From the NCBI RefSeq assembly GCF_003207825.1, contig NZ_NKTY01000013.1, forward strand, positions 18,745-82,744: a stretch of 64,000 bases of DNA, written 5' to 3'. The notes below the pieces were generated by a model that saw only the letters and a program-made list of their open reading frames with translations, had not been told where the DNA came from and ran no database searches. Both the position numbers and the translations under genes were made by a program. Below are positions 16,216-26,729 of the stretch, piece after piece (within the stretch, counting starts at the first letter, position 1; the number at the start of each line of letters is the position of its first letter). Source of the stretch: Komagataeibacter saccharivorans. GTDB lineage: Bacteria; Pseudomonadota; Alphaproteobacteria; Acetobacterales; Acetobacteraceae.

Positions 16216-17955
16216 ATGGTCCTGAGCGCATCCCCCATAACCGGACTGGACCAGCCCGGCATGATGGCCACCCAGTCCACGCGCGATGGCGTCCGCACGC
16301 TGTGGGTTACGGTGGACGACCTGCGGCCCACCCTTTCCACGCTGAAGGAACACACGCCCGCATTGCTCATGCTGTTTGACCTGACCGCCATTGACGAACG
16401 CGAACGCACCCACCGCGATGGCCAGCCACCGGCGGATTTCACGGTCATCTATCACCTCATGTCGCTTGCCACCCGCGCAGATGAAGTGCGCATCAAGGTG
16501 GCGCTGCTGGGGGACAGGCCCACGCTTCCCACCATCAGCGACCTGTGGCCCAATGCCAACTGGTACGAACGCGAGATATGGGACCTGTTCGGCATCCGGT
16601 TTGAAAACCATCCTTTCCTGCGCCGCATCCTGACACCACCCACATGGACCGACCACCCGCTGCGCAAGGATCATTACGCCCGCGCCACCGAAATGCCGCC
16701 CTACAGCCTGACCGAAGAACAGGAGCGGCACGAGCAGGACGCCATGCGTTTCGATCCCTCGGCATGGGGCATGCAGCGGCATAGCGACCACAGCGATTTC
16801 ATGTTCCTCAATCTCGGCCCCAACCATCCCAGCGTACACGGGGTCTTTCGCATTATCCTGCAGCTTGAGGGCGAACGCATCGTCGATGCCGTGCCCGATA
16901 TCGGCTTCCACCACCGCGGGGCCGAAAAAATGGGGGAACGCCAGTCATGGCATACCTACATCCCCTATACCGACCGGGTGGATTACCTGGGCGGGGTCAT
17001 GAACAACTTCCCCTACGTGATGGCGGTCGAAACGCTGGCGGGCATTACGCCGCCGCCACGCGCGCAGATGATCCGCGTCATGCTGGCGGAACTGTTCCGC
17101 ATTGCCAGCCATCTGGTTTTCTATGGAACCATGGCGCAGGACGTGGGGCAGCTTTCGCCAGTATTCTACATGTTTACCGACCGCGAGCGCGTATTCGGCA
17201 TTATCGAGGCGATCTGCGGTTTTCGCATGCACCCGGCATGGTTCCGCATCGGCGGGGTGGCGATGGACCTGCCCACCGGATGGGAAGACCTGATCCGCGC
17301 CTTCGTCAACGACCTGCCCCGCCGCCTTGACGAATATGACGCGATGGTCATGCGCAACCCGGTTTTCCGGGGGCGGACGAAAGGGGTGGGCGCCTATACC
17401 ACCGCCGAAGCCGTGGAATGGGGCGTAACCGGGCCGGGACTGCGCGCCACCGGCCTGCCATGGGATTACCGCAGGCAGGCCCCCTATGCCTGTTACGAGC
17501 AGCTTGAATTCGACATTCCCACCGGCGCCAATGGCGACTGCTACGACCGGATCGCCGTGCATGTGGAAGAAATCCGCCAGAGCCTGCGCATCATCCGCCA
17601 GTGTCTGGACCACATGCCCGCCGGTCCCATCAAGGCGGACCATCCGCTCACCACCCCGCCGCCCAGGGCACGGACGCTGCATGACATCGAAACCCTGATC
17701 CATCATTTCCTTGGCGCAGCCTGGGGGCCGGTCATCCCGCCGGGGGAGGCCAGATCCTGCGTCGAAGCCACGAAGGGGCTGAACTGCTATACCCTTGTCA
17801 GCGATGGCGGCACCACATCCTATCGCACCCGCATCCGCACGCCGTCCTTCGCCCATCTGCAGATGATCCCGCTTCTGGGGCGTGGCGTCATGATCGCCGA
17901 CCTGATCGCGATCCTTGGCAGCATTGATTTCGTGATGGCCGATGTCGATCGCTGA
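16216..17955 (+). CDS. nuoC: NADH-quinone oxidoreductase fused subunit C/D
   Basis: A 579-residue natural fusion of the 30-kDa (NuoC) and 49-kDa (NuoD) subunits, as in E. coli. The C part ends near residue 170-190 ([30 protein letters not shown]). The D part begins around [18 protein letters not shown] and contains the quinone-site HHRGAEK and [16 protein letters not shown]. It forms the quinone chamber with NuoB. It starts 4 bases after nuoB. The fused form and gene order place this operon with the enterobacterial-type nuo clusters rather than the unfused alphaproteobacterial/mitochondrial-type arrangement. Confidence 0.95.
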   Translation: MVLSASPITGLDQPGMMATQSTRDGVRTLWVTVDDLRPTLSTLKEHTPALLMLFDLTAIDERERTHRDGQPPADFTVIYHLMSLATRADEVRIKVALLGDRPTLPTISDLWPNANWYEREIWDLFGIRFENHPFLRRILTPPTWTDHPLRKDHYARATEMPPYSLTEEQERHEQDAMRFDPSAWGMQRHSDHSDFMFLNLGPNHPSVHGVFRIILQLEGERIVDAVPDIGFHHRGAEKMGERQSWHTYIPYTDRVDYLGGVMNNFPYVMAVETLAGITPPPRAQMIRVMLAELFRIASHLVFYGTMAQDVGQLSPVFYMFTDRERVFGIIEAICGFRMHPAWFRIGGVAMDLPTGWEDLIRAFVNDLPRRLDEYDAMVMRNPVFRGRTKGVGAYTTAEAVEWGVTGPGLRATGLPWDYRRQAPYACYEQLEFDIPTGANGDCYDRIAVHVEEIRQSLRIIRQCLDHMPAGPIKADHPLTTPPPRARTLHDIETLIHHFLGAAWGPVIPPGEARSCVEATKGLNCYTLVSDGGTTSYRTRIRTPSFAHLQMIPLLGRGVMIADLIAILGSIDFVMADVDR

Positions 17956-18436
17956 ACAGCCCCTGTCAGGCGACCTGCGGGCGGAAATCCGCGCCCTTGC
18001 GCAGGCGGAACCGCACCCGCGCGGGGCCAGTGTCGCGGCCCTGCGGCTGGTGCAGGCGCATATGGGGTGGATCAGCACGCCGCACCTGAACGAAGTAGCC
18101 GATGTGCTGGGCATGTCCGCTGCGGATCTGGACGGCATCGCCACCTATTTCAACCTGCTGTTCCGCAGGCCCGTGGGGCGGCATGTCATCATGCTGTGCG
18201 ACAGTGTCTCATGCTGGATCATGGGGCGTGAGCGGCTATGCGCCCATCTGTGCCACACACTGGATATCCAGCCGGGCCAGACCACGGCGGATGACGCCAT
18301 CACCTTTCTGCCCATCGTGTGTCTGGGGCACTGCGACCATGCGCCCGCCATGCTGGTGGACGATACACTCTATGGCGACGTGGATACGCCCACCCTCGAC
18401 CACCTGATCGACACCCTGCGGGAGCCGCCACCATGA
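17942..18436 (+). CDS. nuoE: NADH-quinone oxidoreductase subunit E
   Basis: A 164-residue thioredoxin-like [2Fe-2S] subunit of the NADH-oxidising module. The four Cys ligands lie in [12 protein letters not shown] and [12 protein letters not shown], matching E. coli NuoE spacing. It overlaps the nuoCD end by 14 bases, and its own TGA overlaps the nuoF ATG, suggesting translational coupling. It carries the N1a cluster beside NuoF. Confidence 0.95.
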   Translation: MSIAEQPLSGDLRAEIRALAQAEPHPRGASVAALRLVQAHMGWISTPHLNEVADVLGMSAADLDGIATYFNLLFRRPVGRHVIMLCDSVSCWIMGRERLCAHLCHTLDIQPGQTTADDAITFLPIVCLGHCDHAPAMLVDDTLYGDVDTPTLDHLIDTLREPPP

Positions 18437-19728
18437 GCCATGCCGAGCGCCCCCTGACCGCCATGATCGACCCCGTGACCGGTCCCCCCGACTGCGCGGC
18501 CTATGAACGGGCCGGGGGATGGCAGGCCACGCGCACGGCCCTGCGCACCCTTGCACCGGCCGAGGTGGTGGACATCGTAACCCGCTCGCGCCTGCGCGGA
18601 CGTGGGGGGGCGGGGTTCGGAACCGGGCAGAAATGGAGCTTCGTGCCCAGGGAACCCGCAAGCGAACGCTGCAAATACCTGATCGCCAATGCGGATGAGA
18701 TGGAACCGGGCACCTTCAAGGACCGCTGGCTGATGGAAGGCAATCCGCTGCAACTGGTCGAAGGCATGTTACTGGCCGCCTACGCCATTCAGGCGGGGCA
18801 TGGCATCATCTTCCTGCGCGGGGAATACCACCTTGCCCGCACCCGTCTGCACGACGCCATTGCGCAGGCGCGGCATGGGGGGTGGCTGGGTCAGGATATC
18901 CTCGGCTCCGGTTTCAGTTTCGACATTCATGTGCATGTCAGCGCCGGGCGCTACATATGCGGCGAGGAAACCGCCCTGCTGACCGCGCTGGAGGGACGGC
19001 GCGCCACCCCGCGCAGCAAGCCCCCCTTTCCACAGACAGGCGGACTATGGGGCGCGCCAAGCGTGGTGAACAATGTCGAGACATTAAGCAACCTGCCCCA
19101 CATCATCGCCAACGGACCGGAATGGTTTGCGGGTCTGGGCATCGGGCCGGATGGGGGCACCAAGATATATGGGGTCAGCGGGCGCGTAAGACGGCCCGGC
19201 GCATGGGAACTGCCCATCGGCACGCCGCTGCGTGAAATTATCGAGGAGCACGCGGGCGGCATGCAGCCGGGCTACGGACTGCGCGCCCTGCTGCCCGGCG
19301 GGGCTTCCACCGCATTCGTGGATGACACGGCCCTTGATATGGCGATGGATTACGCATCGGTTGAAAAAGCGGGCAGCCGCCTTGGCACCGGCATGGCCAT
19401 CATCCTTGATGACCGCACCTGTCCGGTGGGCATGCTCCGCAATCTGGAACATTTCTTCGCACAGGAATCCTGCGGCTGGTGTACCCCATGCCGCGATGGA
19501 CTGCCCTGGGTCGAACGCCTGCTGGACGCGATCGAGGCGGGTACGGGCATGGCGGAAGACATCGACCAGCTTGACCGCCACGCCCGCATGCTGGGCACGC
19601 CGGGGCATACGTTCTGCGCCCATGCGCCGGGGGCCATGGCGCCGCTGGCCAGTGGGCTGAAACTGTTTGCGCGCGATTTCGCGGACCATATCGCCGGGCG
19701 CGGCTGCCCGCTGCGTCACGCAGCCTGA
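18433..19728 (+). CDS. nuoF: NADH-quinone oxidoreductase subunit F (NADH/FMN-binding)
   Basis: A 431-residue catalytic subunit that oxidises NADH via FMN. The NADH site is GRGGAGFGTGQKWSFVP; FMN contacts lie in NADEMEPGTFKDR; the N3 [4Fe-4S] ligands are in ESCGWCTPCRDGLPW with a further Cys near GHTFCAHAPG. The start at 18433 overlaps the nuoE stop; the 38 upstream codons of open frame lie within nuoE and are not family-like. Length is normal. Confidence 0.95.
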   Translation: MSHAERPLTAMIDPVTGPPDCAAYERAGGWQATRTALRTLAPAEVVDIVTRSRLRGRGGAGFGTGQKWSFVPREPASERCKYLIANADEMEPGTFKDRWLMEGNPLQLVEGMLLAAYAIQAGHGIIFLRGEYHLARTRLHDAIAQARHGGWLGQDILGSGFSFDIHVHVSAGRYICGEETALLTALEGRRATPRSKPPFPQTGGLWGAPSVVNNVETLSNLPHIIANGPEWFAGLGIGPDGGTKIYGVSGRVRRPGAWELPIGTPLREIIEEHAGGMQPGYGLRALLPGGASTAFVDDTALDMAMDYASVEKAGSRLGTGMAIILDDRTCPVGMLRNLEHFFAQESCGWCTPCRDGLPWVERLLDAIEAGTGMAEDIDQLDRHARMLGTPGHTFCAHAPGAMAPLASGLKLFARDFADHIAGRGCPLRHAA

Positions 19729-19749
19729 CGGCGGGCAGGAGATCCGGCC

Positions 19750-22488
19750 ATGACCACCATCAGGATCGACGGGCGCGAATGGCCCACCCGCCCCGGCATC
19801 AACCTGCTGCAGGCGTGTCTGGAAGCGGGTGCGAACCTGCCCTATTTCTGCTGGCATCCCGAACTGGGTTCCGTGGGGGCCTGCCGCCAGTGCGCGGTCC
19901 GTCAGTTCAGCGGTCCCGATGACAGGACCGGCCGCCTTGTGATGGCGTGCATGACGCCGGTAAGTGACGGGGCCATCATTGCGATCGAGGATGCGCAGGC
20001 ACGCGCGTTCCGTGAGGGCGTGATCGAATGGATGATGGTCAACCATCCCCATGACTGTCCCGTGTGCGAGGAAGGCGGCGAATGCCACCTGCAGGACATG
20101 ACCGTCATGACCGGCCACAACCAGCGCCGCTACCGGTTTACAAAACGCACGCACCGCAATCAGGATCTCGGCCCGTTCGTGAAACACGAAATGAACCGCT
20201 GCATCGCGTGCTATCGCTGCGTACGGTTCTACCGCGATTATGCGGGGGGCGACGATCTGGCTGCCTTCGCATCGCATGACAGTGTCTATTTCGGCCGCGC
20301 GGAAGACGGTGCGCTGCAAAACGCCTTCAGCGGCAATCTGGTGGAAATCTGCCCCACCGGCGTATTTACCGACAAACCATTTTCCGGCGTCTACACACGC
20401 AAATGGGACCTGCGCGGCGCGCCGTCGGTATGCGTCCACTGCGCCGTGGGCTGCAACATTATCGTCAATGCGCGTGAAGAAAGCGTGCGGCGCATCGTCA
20501 ACCGGTACAATGCAGCCGTCAACCGCTACATGCTGTGCGACCGGGGCCGGTTCGGGCATGGCTTCGTCAATGCCGACAGCCGCATCCGCATGCCCATGCG
20601 CAGCATTGATGGACACCCCGCACCCGTTCCCACGCGCGACGCGGTGATGCAGTTCGCCCGCATGGCCGCTGATGGCCCGGTCGTTGGCATAGCCTCTCCC
20701 CGCGCATCCATGGAAACATGTTTCAGCCTGCGTGCCCTTGTCGGGGAGGCACGGTTTTCGACCGGGCAGACGCAGGTTGAACAGGCATGCGGGCAACTGG
20801 CCTGCACGCTGCTGCGGCAGCATCCGGGTGTCATTCCCAGCCTGCATGAAATGGAAAGCGCGGATGGCGTGCTGGTTCTGGGGGAAGATGTCTGCGCTAC
20901 CGCCCCCCGGCTGGGCCTGTCGCTGCGCCAGTCCGTCCGCCAGCCAAGCTTCCCTATGGCGGATGCGGCGAAAGTGCCGCGCTGGATGGATGCCGCCGTG
21001 CGCACCATCGGCTGTGATGCGCCATCCGGCCTGTTCATCCTTACCCCTGCCCCAACGGATCTGGACCCCGTGGCCGCCCAGTGCTTTCGCGCGGTGCCTG
21101 ACGATATCGCGCGCATCGGTTTCGCCATAGCACACCGGATCGACCCGTCCGCTCCCACTGTTACGGACCTGACCGATGAACAGGTCCGACTGGTGGAGCA
21201 TGCCGCAGCCACGCTGCTCGCCGCGAAAAAGCCCCTTGTGGTATCGGGCATGCAATATGGGTCGCCCGCACTCATGCGCGCCGCCGCCGCCATTGCATCA
21301 GCCCTTGCACGCACCATCCCCGCAAGCGGGCTGTCACTGGTCCTGCCGGAATGTAACAGCATGGGGCTGGCGCTGCTGGGGGGGCTTACGCTTGAAGCCG
21401 TGATGGCGCAGGCGCGGGCGGGAAAGATCGCAACGCTTGTGATTGCGGAAAACGACCTGACCCGTCGCCTGTCCCCCGCTGCGGTGGTCGAACTGCTTGA
21501 GGCGGTGCCCAACATCGTCATCATCGACCATACGGACACGCCGCCATGCCGCGATGCGACGCTGGTGCTGCCCGCCGCCGCCTTCAGCGAATGCAGTGGC
21601 ACGCTGGTCAGTCAGGAAGGCAGGGCGCAACGCTTTTTTCAGGCGGTTTATCCCCCCCAGCCCATCCGGGCGGGATGGCGATGGATGCAGGCCCTTGCCC
21701 GCGCGCAGGGCTGCGTGAACGTACAGGCAGCGGCACGGATACAGGCAACCGGACTGACCACATGGCAGGGGCTGGATGACGTGATTGCCGCGCTGGGGCG
21801 GGCCTGCCCCATTCTGGCGGGCATGGTGGATGCGGCCCCCGGTGCCGATTACCGCATTGATGGCCAGAAACTGCGCAGCCAGACTTACCGCGCCAGCGGG
21901 CGGACTGTTATCCGCTCCCATATCAGCGTGCGTGACCAGCCCCCGCCGGGCAGTCCGGACACCCCGTTCAGCAGTTCGATGGAAGGGGCGTACACCCCGG
22001 ACATGCCGCCGTCGCTTGTCCCCGGCTATCAGGTGCCATCATGGAACTCGGTCCAGTCGCTCAACCGGTTCCAGCACGAAATCGGCGGGGACATGCGTGG
22101 GGGGATATCCGGGGTCCGGCTGTTTCCGGCACCTGATGCTACCGACCACCCCACCCATCCCTGCGCCACGGATATTCCCGCCGCGTTTGCGCGCGCTGAA
22201 GATAGCGTTCTGGTGCTGCCCGATACGCGCCTGTTCGGGAGCGAGGAACTGAGCATGCTTTCCCCGCCCGTCGCCGCACGGGCAACACCACCCACGCTGC
22301 GCGTGCCGACCGGGGCTGCAGGACCAGCACACATGACCCTTCACCTGCCGGACGGTGCGCATACCCTGCCGGTGGAACCCCTGGCAGGGCTGCCGGATGG
22401 CGTGGTGCTGTGCCCATCGCACATGGTGTCCCCCGCCTTCATGTTTCCCTGCATGGCGCGCATCACCCCGGCGGGAGAGGCGACATGA
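19750..22488 (+). CDS. nuoG: NADH-quinone oxidoreductase subunit G
   Basis: A 912-residue iron-sulfur subunit. The N-terminal ferredoxin-like part has [2Fe-2S] Cys (NLPYFCWHPELGSVGACRQC), the His-Cys ligated cluster (HDCPVCEEGGECHLQDM) and MNRCIACYRCVRFYRDY. The 4Fe-4S-MGD domain begins near VCVHCAVGCNIIVNAR, where Cys for the additional N7 cluster are present as in E. coli. The C-terminal molybdopterin-oxidoreductase-like domain is catalytically silent in the family. The stop overlaps nuoH (ATGA). Confidence 0.95.
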   Translation: MTTIRIDGREWPTRPGINLLQACLEAGANLPYFCWHPELGSVGACRQCAVRQFSGPDDRTGRLVMACMTPVSDGAIIAIEDAQARAFREGVIEWMMVNHPHDCPVCEEGGECHLQDMTVMTGHNQRRYRFTKRTHRNQDLGPFVKHEMNRCIACYRCVRFYRDYAGGDDLAAFASHDSVYFGRAEDGALQNAFSGNLVEICPTGVFTDKPFSGVYTRKWDLRGAPSVCVHCAVGCNIIVNAREESVRRIVNRYNAAVNRYMLCDRGRFGHGFVNADSRIRMPMRSIDGHPAPVPTRDAVMQFARMAADGPVVGIASPRASMETCFSLRALVGEARFSTGQTQVEQACGQLACTLLRQHPGVIPSLHEMESADGVLVLGEDVCATAPRLGLSLRQSVRQPSFPMADAAKVPRWMDAAVRTIGCDAPSGLFILTPAPTDLDPVAAQCFRAVPDDIARIGFAIAHRIDPSAPTVTDLTDEQVRLVEHAAATLLAAKKPLVVSGMQYGSPALMRAAAAIASALARTIPASGLSLVLPECNSMGLALLGGLTLEAVMAQARAGKIATLVIAENDLTRRLSPAAVVELLEAVPNIVIIDHTDTPPCRDATLVLPAAAFSECSGTLVSQEGRAQRFFQAVYPPQPIRAGWRWMQALARAQGCVNVQAAARIQATGLTTWQGLDDVIAALGRACPILAGMVDAAPGADYRIDGQKLRSQTYRASGRTVIRSHISVRDQPPPGSPDTPFSSSMEGAYTPDMPPSLVPGYQVPSWNSVQSLNRFQHEIGGDMRGGISGVRLFPAPDATDHPTHPCATDIPAAFARAEDSVLVLPDTRLFGSEELSMLSPPVAARATPPTLRVPTGAAGPAHMTLHLPDGAHTLPVEPLAGLPDGVVLCPSHMVSPAFMFPCMARITPAGEAT

Positions 22489-23435
22489 CGCCGCTTCCCC
22501 TCGCCCCCATCGTGCTTACGCCCCTTGTGGTGCTGGCACTTGCCACCGTGCTGACATGGGTTGAACGGCGGCTGCTTGGATTATGGCAGGATCGCTACGG
22601 TCCCAACCGTGTCGGGCCGGGCGGGATGTTTCAGGCGGTGGCGGACGGGATCAAGCTCCTGTTCAAGCAGGACTGGGTGCCTCCCTTTGCCGACCGGGGC
22701 GTGTTCGTTCTCGCACCCGCCATCGGCATGATGACGGTGCTGCTGTCCTTCGCCGTCATTCCGCTTGCGGCAGGGGGCATTGCGGGGGGCCTGAATGTGG
22801 GCCTGCTGTTCATCCTCGCGATGATGGGTCTGGGCGTTTATGCGGTCGTTCTGGCGGGGTGGGCGTCGGACAGCAAATATGCGCTGCTGGGCGGGATGCG
22901 CGCGGCGGCGCAGATGATCAGCTACGAAGTCTTCATGGCGCTTTCGCTGCTGGGTGTTGTCATGGTCGCCGGGTCGTTCAGCCTGCGCGACATCGTGGCG
23001 GCACAGTCCGGGCTGTGGTTCATCATCCCGCAGGGGCTGGGGTTCGTGGTCTTCCTTCTGGCCGGAATTGCGGAGACGCACCGCCTGCCCTTCGACCTGC
23101 CGGAAGGGGAAAATGAACTGGGTGCCGGTTTCCATACCGAATATTCCGGCATGAAATTCGGCATGTTCTTCATTGCCGAATATGCCGGGATCGTCCTTGT
23201 CAGCGCCCTTGCCACGACGCTGTATCTGGGCGGCGGCAATGGCCTGCTCCTGCCCGCGCCGGTGTGGTTCGCGCTGAAGACCGGCGTGATCGTCGCCTTC
23301 TTCATTCTGCTGCGCGCGGGGCTGCCACGTCCGCGTTATGACCAGCTTATGGGGCTGGGGTGGAAGGTGCTGCTACCGCTTTCCCTGCTCAATGTCCTTG
23401 CCACCGGAACCGTAATGATGCTGCGCGCGTCATAA
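22485..23435 (+). CDS. nuoH: NADH-quinone oxidoreductase subunit H
   Basis: A 316-residue membrane subunit with about 8 transmembrane segments at the heel of complex I. Family motifs are [31 protein letters not shown] and the charged loop [20 protein letters not shown], involved in quinone binding and coupling. The start at 22485 overlaps the nuoG stop; the longer frame from 22410 lies within nuoG. Length agrees with the family. Confidence 0.95.
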   Translation: MTPLPLAPIVLTPLVVLALATVLTWVERRLLGLWQDRYGPNRVGPGGMFQAVADGIKLLFKQDWVPPFADRGVFVLAPAIGMMTVLLSFAVIPLAAGGIAGGLNVGLLFILAMMGLGVYAVVLAGWASDSKYALLGGMRAAAQMISYEVFMALSLLGVVMVAGSFSLRDIVAAQSGLWFIIPQGLGFVVFLLAGIAETHRLPFDLPEGENELGAGFHTEYSGMKFGMFFIAEYAGIVLVSALATTLYLGGGNGLLLPAPVWFALKTGVIVAFFILLRAGLPRPRYDQLMGLGWKVLLPLSLLNVLATGTVMMLRAS

Positions 23436-23463
23436 CCACGCCTGCAAGAAAAAGGCACGTCCC

Positions 23464-23976
23464 ATGCTCGATACCCTGCGCACGCTGCTGCTGACGTTCC
23501 TGCACGGTTTTCACCGGCGCGCCACCGTGCAGTATCCCGAACAGCAGCCCTACCTGCCGCCGCGTTACCGTGGGCGCATCATCCTGTCGCGCGACCCCGA
23601 TGGCGGGGAACGCTGCGTGGCGTGCAACCTGTGCGCCGTTGCATGCCCCGTGGACTGCATCAGCCTGCAGAAGACCGAACGCGATGGCCGGTGGTATCCG
23701 GATTATTTCCGCATCAACTTCTCGCGCTGCATCTTCTGTGGTTTCTGCGAGGAAGCCTGCCCCACCTACGCCATCCAGCTTACGCCGGATTTCGAGATGG
23801 GCGAATATGCCCGCCCCAACCTTGTCTACGAAAAGGAAGACCTGCTGATCAGCGGGACGGGAAAATATCCCGGCTACAGTTTCCATCACGTCGCGGGCGT
23901 TCCCATACCGGGCAAGGACCGGGGCGCGTCGGAACATGAACGCGCGCCCATCGACCTTCACAGCCTGCTGCCCTGA
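23464..23976 (+). CDS. nuoI: NADH-quinone oxidoreductase subunit I
   Basis: A 170-residue ferredoxin-like subunit carrying clusters N6a and N6b. Two [4Fe-4S] motifs are clear: [15 protein letters not shown] and [15 protein letters not shown]. The N-terminal amphipathic segment and [14 protein letters not shown] are typical. The last 40 residues ([20 protein letters not shown] and onward) match E. coli-type NuoI. It lies 28 bases after nuoH and 6 bases before nuoJ. Confidence 0.95.
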   Translation: MLDTLRTLLLTFLHGFHRRATVQYPEQQPYLPPRYRGRIILSRDPDGGERCVACNLCAVACPVDCISLQKTERDGRWYPDYFRINFSRCIFCGFCEEACPTYAIQLTPDFEMGEYARPNLVYEKEDLLISGTGKYPGYSFHHVAGVPIPGKDRGASEHERAPIDLHSLLP

Positions 23977-23982
23977 CGCATC

Positions 23983-24483
23983 ATGTATGTCCTGCCCCTT
24001 CTTTCCGGTGGTCTGACCCTTGTGGGGGCGATGATGGTCGTCACCTGTCCGGTGGCGGTGCATGCGGTGCTGTACCTTGTGGTAACGCTGCTCTCGCTGG
24101 CCATGGTGCTGGCCATGCTGGGCGCACAGTTCGCAGCGGCGCTGGAAATCATCATCTATGCCGGCGCCATCATGGTGCTGTTCGTGTTCGTCATCATGAT
24201 GCTCAATCTGGGCCAGCCTGACCGGGACCGGGAAAAAGAATGGCTCCGGCCACGCGCATGGATCGGGCCGGGGCTGCTGGCGGTCGTGGCGTGCGGCGAA
24301 CTTCTTTACGGCCTGCCCACGCTGTCCGACCCGGATGGTGCCGTTTTCCCGATTGATGCGCGCGACGTGGGGCTGAGCCTGTTCGGGACATATGTACTTA
24401 TGGTCGAACTGGCATCCTTCCTGCTGCTGGCCGGGCTTGTTACCGCCTTTCATATCGGGCGAACCCTGCGGGAGAGGCCCTGA
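23983..24483 (+). CDS. nuoJ: NADH-quinone oxidoreductase subunit J
   Basis: A 166-residue membrane subunit with five predicted transmembrane segments. The third segment contains the family motif ALEIIIYAGAIMVLFVFVIM, whose pi-bulge helix is linked to coupling in complex I. It ends 1 base before the nuoK start region. Length and position (I-J-K) are standard. Confidence 0.94.
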   Translation: MYVLPLLSGGLTLVGAMMVVTCPVAVHAVLYLVVTLLSLAMVLAMLGAQFAAALEIIIYAGAIMVLFVFVIMMLNLGQPDRDREKEWLRPRAWIGPGLLAVVACGELLYGLPTLSDPDGAVFPIDARDVGLSLFGTYVLMVELASFLLLAGLVTAFHIGRTLRERP

Positions 24484-24484
24484 C

Positions 24485-24796
24485 ATGACCGCCTTTCCAT
24501 TCAACGCGGCGCTGCTTCTGGCCGCCCTGCTGTTTTCCATCGGACTGGCGGGCGTGCTGGTGCGGCGCAACCTCGTCTTCATGCTGATGTCGCTTGATAT
24601 CATGCTGAACGCGGCGGGGCTTGTTTTCGTCGCTGCGGGGGCACGGTGGCAGGATGCGTCGGGTCAGGTGATGTTCCTGATGATCCTTGCCCTTGCCGCA
24701 TCCGAAACGGCGGTGGGGCTTGCCATCATCCTGTGCCTGCATGCGCACGGACGCCCATCGCTTGACGCCGATACCGGCAACCTTCTGCGAGGATAG
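24485..24796 (+). CDS. nuoK: NADH-quinone oxidoreductase subunit K
   Basis: A 103-residue three-helix antiporter-like accessory subunit. Conserved membrane Glu residues are in helix 3 (ALAASETAVGLAIIL) and the helix 2 region LVFMLMSLDIMLNAAGLVF has Asp where many homologues have Glu (SIEIMLN), a modest variation. The ATG at 24485 follows the nuoJ stop by one base; the longer frame lies in nuoJ. Normal length. Confidence 0.94.
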   Translation: MTAFPFNAALLLAALLFSIGLAGVLVRRNLVFMLMSLDIMLNAAGLVFVAAGARWQDASGQVMFLMILALAASETAVGLAIILCLHAHGRPSLDADTGNLLRG

Positions 24797-24800
24797 GATC

Positions 24801-26729
24801 ATGGCGGCACTCCTCCCCCTTGTGGTTGTCTGGCCGCTGGCCGCCACCGTGATCGTGTTCCTGTCGGCGGGACGGATCAAGGGGCGCTCCGCCGGGATAC
24901 TTGCGACCGGTGCGGTGGGACTTTCCGCCATGACGGGTGGTGTGCTGGCGGCGGGGTTTATGTCCGGTGCGGTGACTTATCCGCTGCATGTCACATTGTG
25001 GGAATGGATGCGTGTTCCGGGCTTTTCAGCCACCATTGCGTTTGCGCTGGACCCGGTTTCCCTTGTCATGATTGCGGTTGTTACCATCGTTGGGTTCCTG
25101 ATCCATCTGTATGCCATCGGGTACATGGCGGCTGATCCCGGTAGCGCGCGGTTCTTTGGCTGCATGACCCTGTTTGTGGCTGCGATGCTGGTGCTGGTGC
25201 TGGCGTCGGACCTGCTGTGCCTGTTCATCGGGTGGGAAGGGGTGGGGCTGTGTTCCTACCTGCTGATCGGGTTCTGGTATGACAGTCCCGCCAATACCGC
25301 CGCCGCGCGCAAGGCGTTCTACATCACCCGTATCGGGGACGTGGCCATGCTGTGCGGGCTGCTGATGATGGCGACGGCTACCGCTTCGCTCCAGATTGAC
25401 GGGCTGCTTTTTGCTGTTACGGCGGGACAGCTTTCCCCGGCGGTCATGACGGGAAGTGCGCTGTTGCTGCTGACGGGCGCCCTTGCCAAATCGGCGCAGA
25501 TCCCCTTCCAGTCCTGGCTGCCCGATGCGATGGCTGGTCCCACGCCCACATCCGCCCTGATCCATGCGGCCACGATGGTTACAGCCGGGGTGTATCTGCT
25601 CGCGCGGCTGCACGGGCTGTTTGCCGCAGCCGCGCCTGCCATGGCGATCATGGCGGCAATCGGCATGCTGACGCTGCTGGTGGCGGCCTGCACGGCGCTG
25701 GTGCAGTCGGATCTCAAGCGTATTCTGGCATGGTCCACGATCAGCCAGCTTGGCTACATGTATCTGGCGCTCGGGGTGGGGGCGTGGCAGGCGGCGCTGT
25801 TCCATCTGGTGACGCATGCCTGTTTCAAGGCGCTGCTCTTTCTCTGCGCGGGTGCGATCATCGCGCGTGTCGATCATGAACAGGACATCTTTCGCATGGG
25901 CGGGCTGCGCCGTTTCATGCCCGGTGTCACAGCCGCCTTTGTCATCGGGGCTGGCGCGCTGGCGGCCCTGCCGCTGGTGACGGCGGGCTTCTACAGCAAG
26001 GAAATGATCCTGTCCGCCGTATGGCGGGGTCAGCCCGTGCTGACACCGGATTTCATCCTCTCGGGTCATCTGCTGTGGGGCGGGGCGCTGTTCGGGGCGC
26101 TGCTGACGGCCCTGTATATTTTCCGCTGCGTTTTCCTTGTTTTTTATGGACAGGAGAAAACCGTGCCCACGGGTCGCACGCGGTGGGTCATGGCTGTTCC
26201 GCTGGGCTGTCTGGCCTTTCTGTCCGTATTCGTCGGCTGCGTTGAAATGCCCGGCGACATTGCGCCGGTTCATCTGTTTACGCGGTTTGTCGATCCAGCA
26301 GGCATGGCGTTCCATCCGCATGAGCCTGTCTGGCTTCTGCTGGCAGGCGCGATCACACCGGTTGCGGGCGCAGGGATCGCATGGATCGTGTGGGGACGCT
26401 CCGGACCCGTCACCCGCACAATCCCCGAAACAGGGGGGGGAACGGACGACCTGCTTCCGGTCATGCCCCTACGCTTCGTGGTGCGGATCACGCGCTACGA
26501 TCTGCCTGACCGGCTGGCTGCGGCTGCAGGCTGGATGACACGCGCCACAAGCCGGATGATGATGCGGGCACGACGCGCCGCCCTGCATCTCGCCGCCGAA
26601 CGCACGGCCATGGTGGGTCGGGAGGGGACAGTTGTGCTGGTGCGGATGCAAAATGGCCGCGTGCGCTGGTATGCGGGCTGGATCGTGGCCGGGCTGGGCG
26701 CGGCCCTTGCATGGGCGATGCTGTCATGA
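24801..26729 (+). CDS. nuoL: NADH-quinone oxidoreductase subunit L (antiporter-like)
   Basis: A 642-residue proton-pumping subunit, the most distal in the membrane arm. It has about 14 antiporter-like helices plus the long lateral helix at the C-terminus. Typical sequences include FIGWEGVGLCSYLLIGFWY, TPTSALIHAATMVTAGVYLL and AWSTISQLGYMYLALG. GGATAGGATC precedes the ATG at 24801; the upstream frame lies in nuoK. The stop overlaps the nuoM start (ATGA). Confidence 0.95.
   Translation: MAALLPLVVVWPLAATVIVFLSAGRIKGRSAGILATGAVGLSAMTGGVLAAGFMSGAVTYPLHVTLWEWMRVPGFSATIAFALDPVSLVMIAVVTIVGFLIHLYAIGYMAADPGSARFFGCMTLFVAAMLVLVLASDLLCLFIGWEGVGLCSYLLIGFWYDSPANTAAARKAFYITRIGDVAMLCGLLMMATATASLQIDGLLFAVTAGQLSPAVMTGSALLLLTGALAKSAQIPFQSWLPDAMAGPTPTSALIHAATMVTAGVYLLARLHGLFAAAAPAMAIMAAIGMLTLLVAACTALVQSDLKRILAWSTISQLGYMYLALGVGAWQAALFHLVTHACFKALLFLCAGAIIARVDHEQDIFRMGGLRRFMPGVTAAFVIGAGALAALPLVTAGFYSKEMILSAVWRGQPVLTPDFILSGHLLWGGALFGALLTALYIFRCVFLVFYGQEKTVPTGRTRWVMAVPLGCLAFLSVFVGCVEMPGDIAPVHLFTRFVDPAGMAFHPHEPVWLLLAGAITPVAGAGIAWIVWGRSGPVTRTIPETGGGTDDLLPVMPLRFVVRITRYDLPDRLAAAAGWMTRATSRMMMRARRAALHLAAERTAMVGREGTVVLVRMQNGRVRWYAGWIVAGLGAALAWAMLS

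Noticed and set aside
16945..18144. 399-codon minus-strand frame opposite nuoCD/nuoE
   Set aside because: Antisense shadow of conserved genes, no domain.
19084..21255. Very long minus-strand open frame (723 codons) opposite nuoF/nuoG
   Set aside because: It is antisense to conserved complex I genes, has repetitive His/Arg/Gly-rich translation without domains, and is a typical high-GC shadow frame.
25026..26321. 431-codon minus-strand frame opposite nuoL
   Set aside because: Charged, Gln/Arg/His-rich translation typical of antisense to membrane-protein genes; nuoL is unambiguous.
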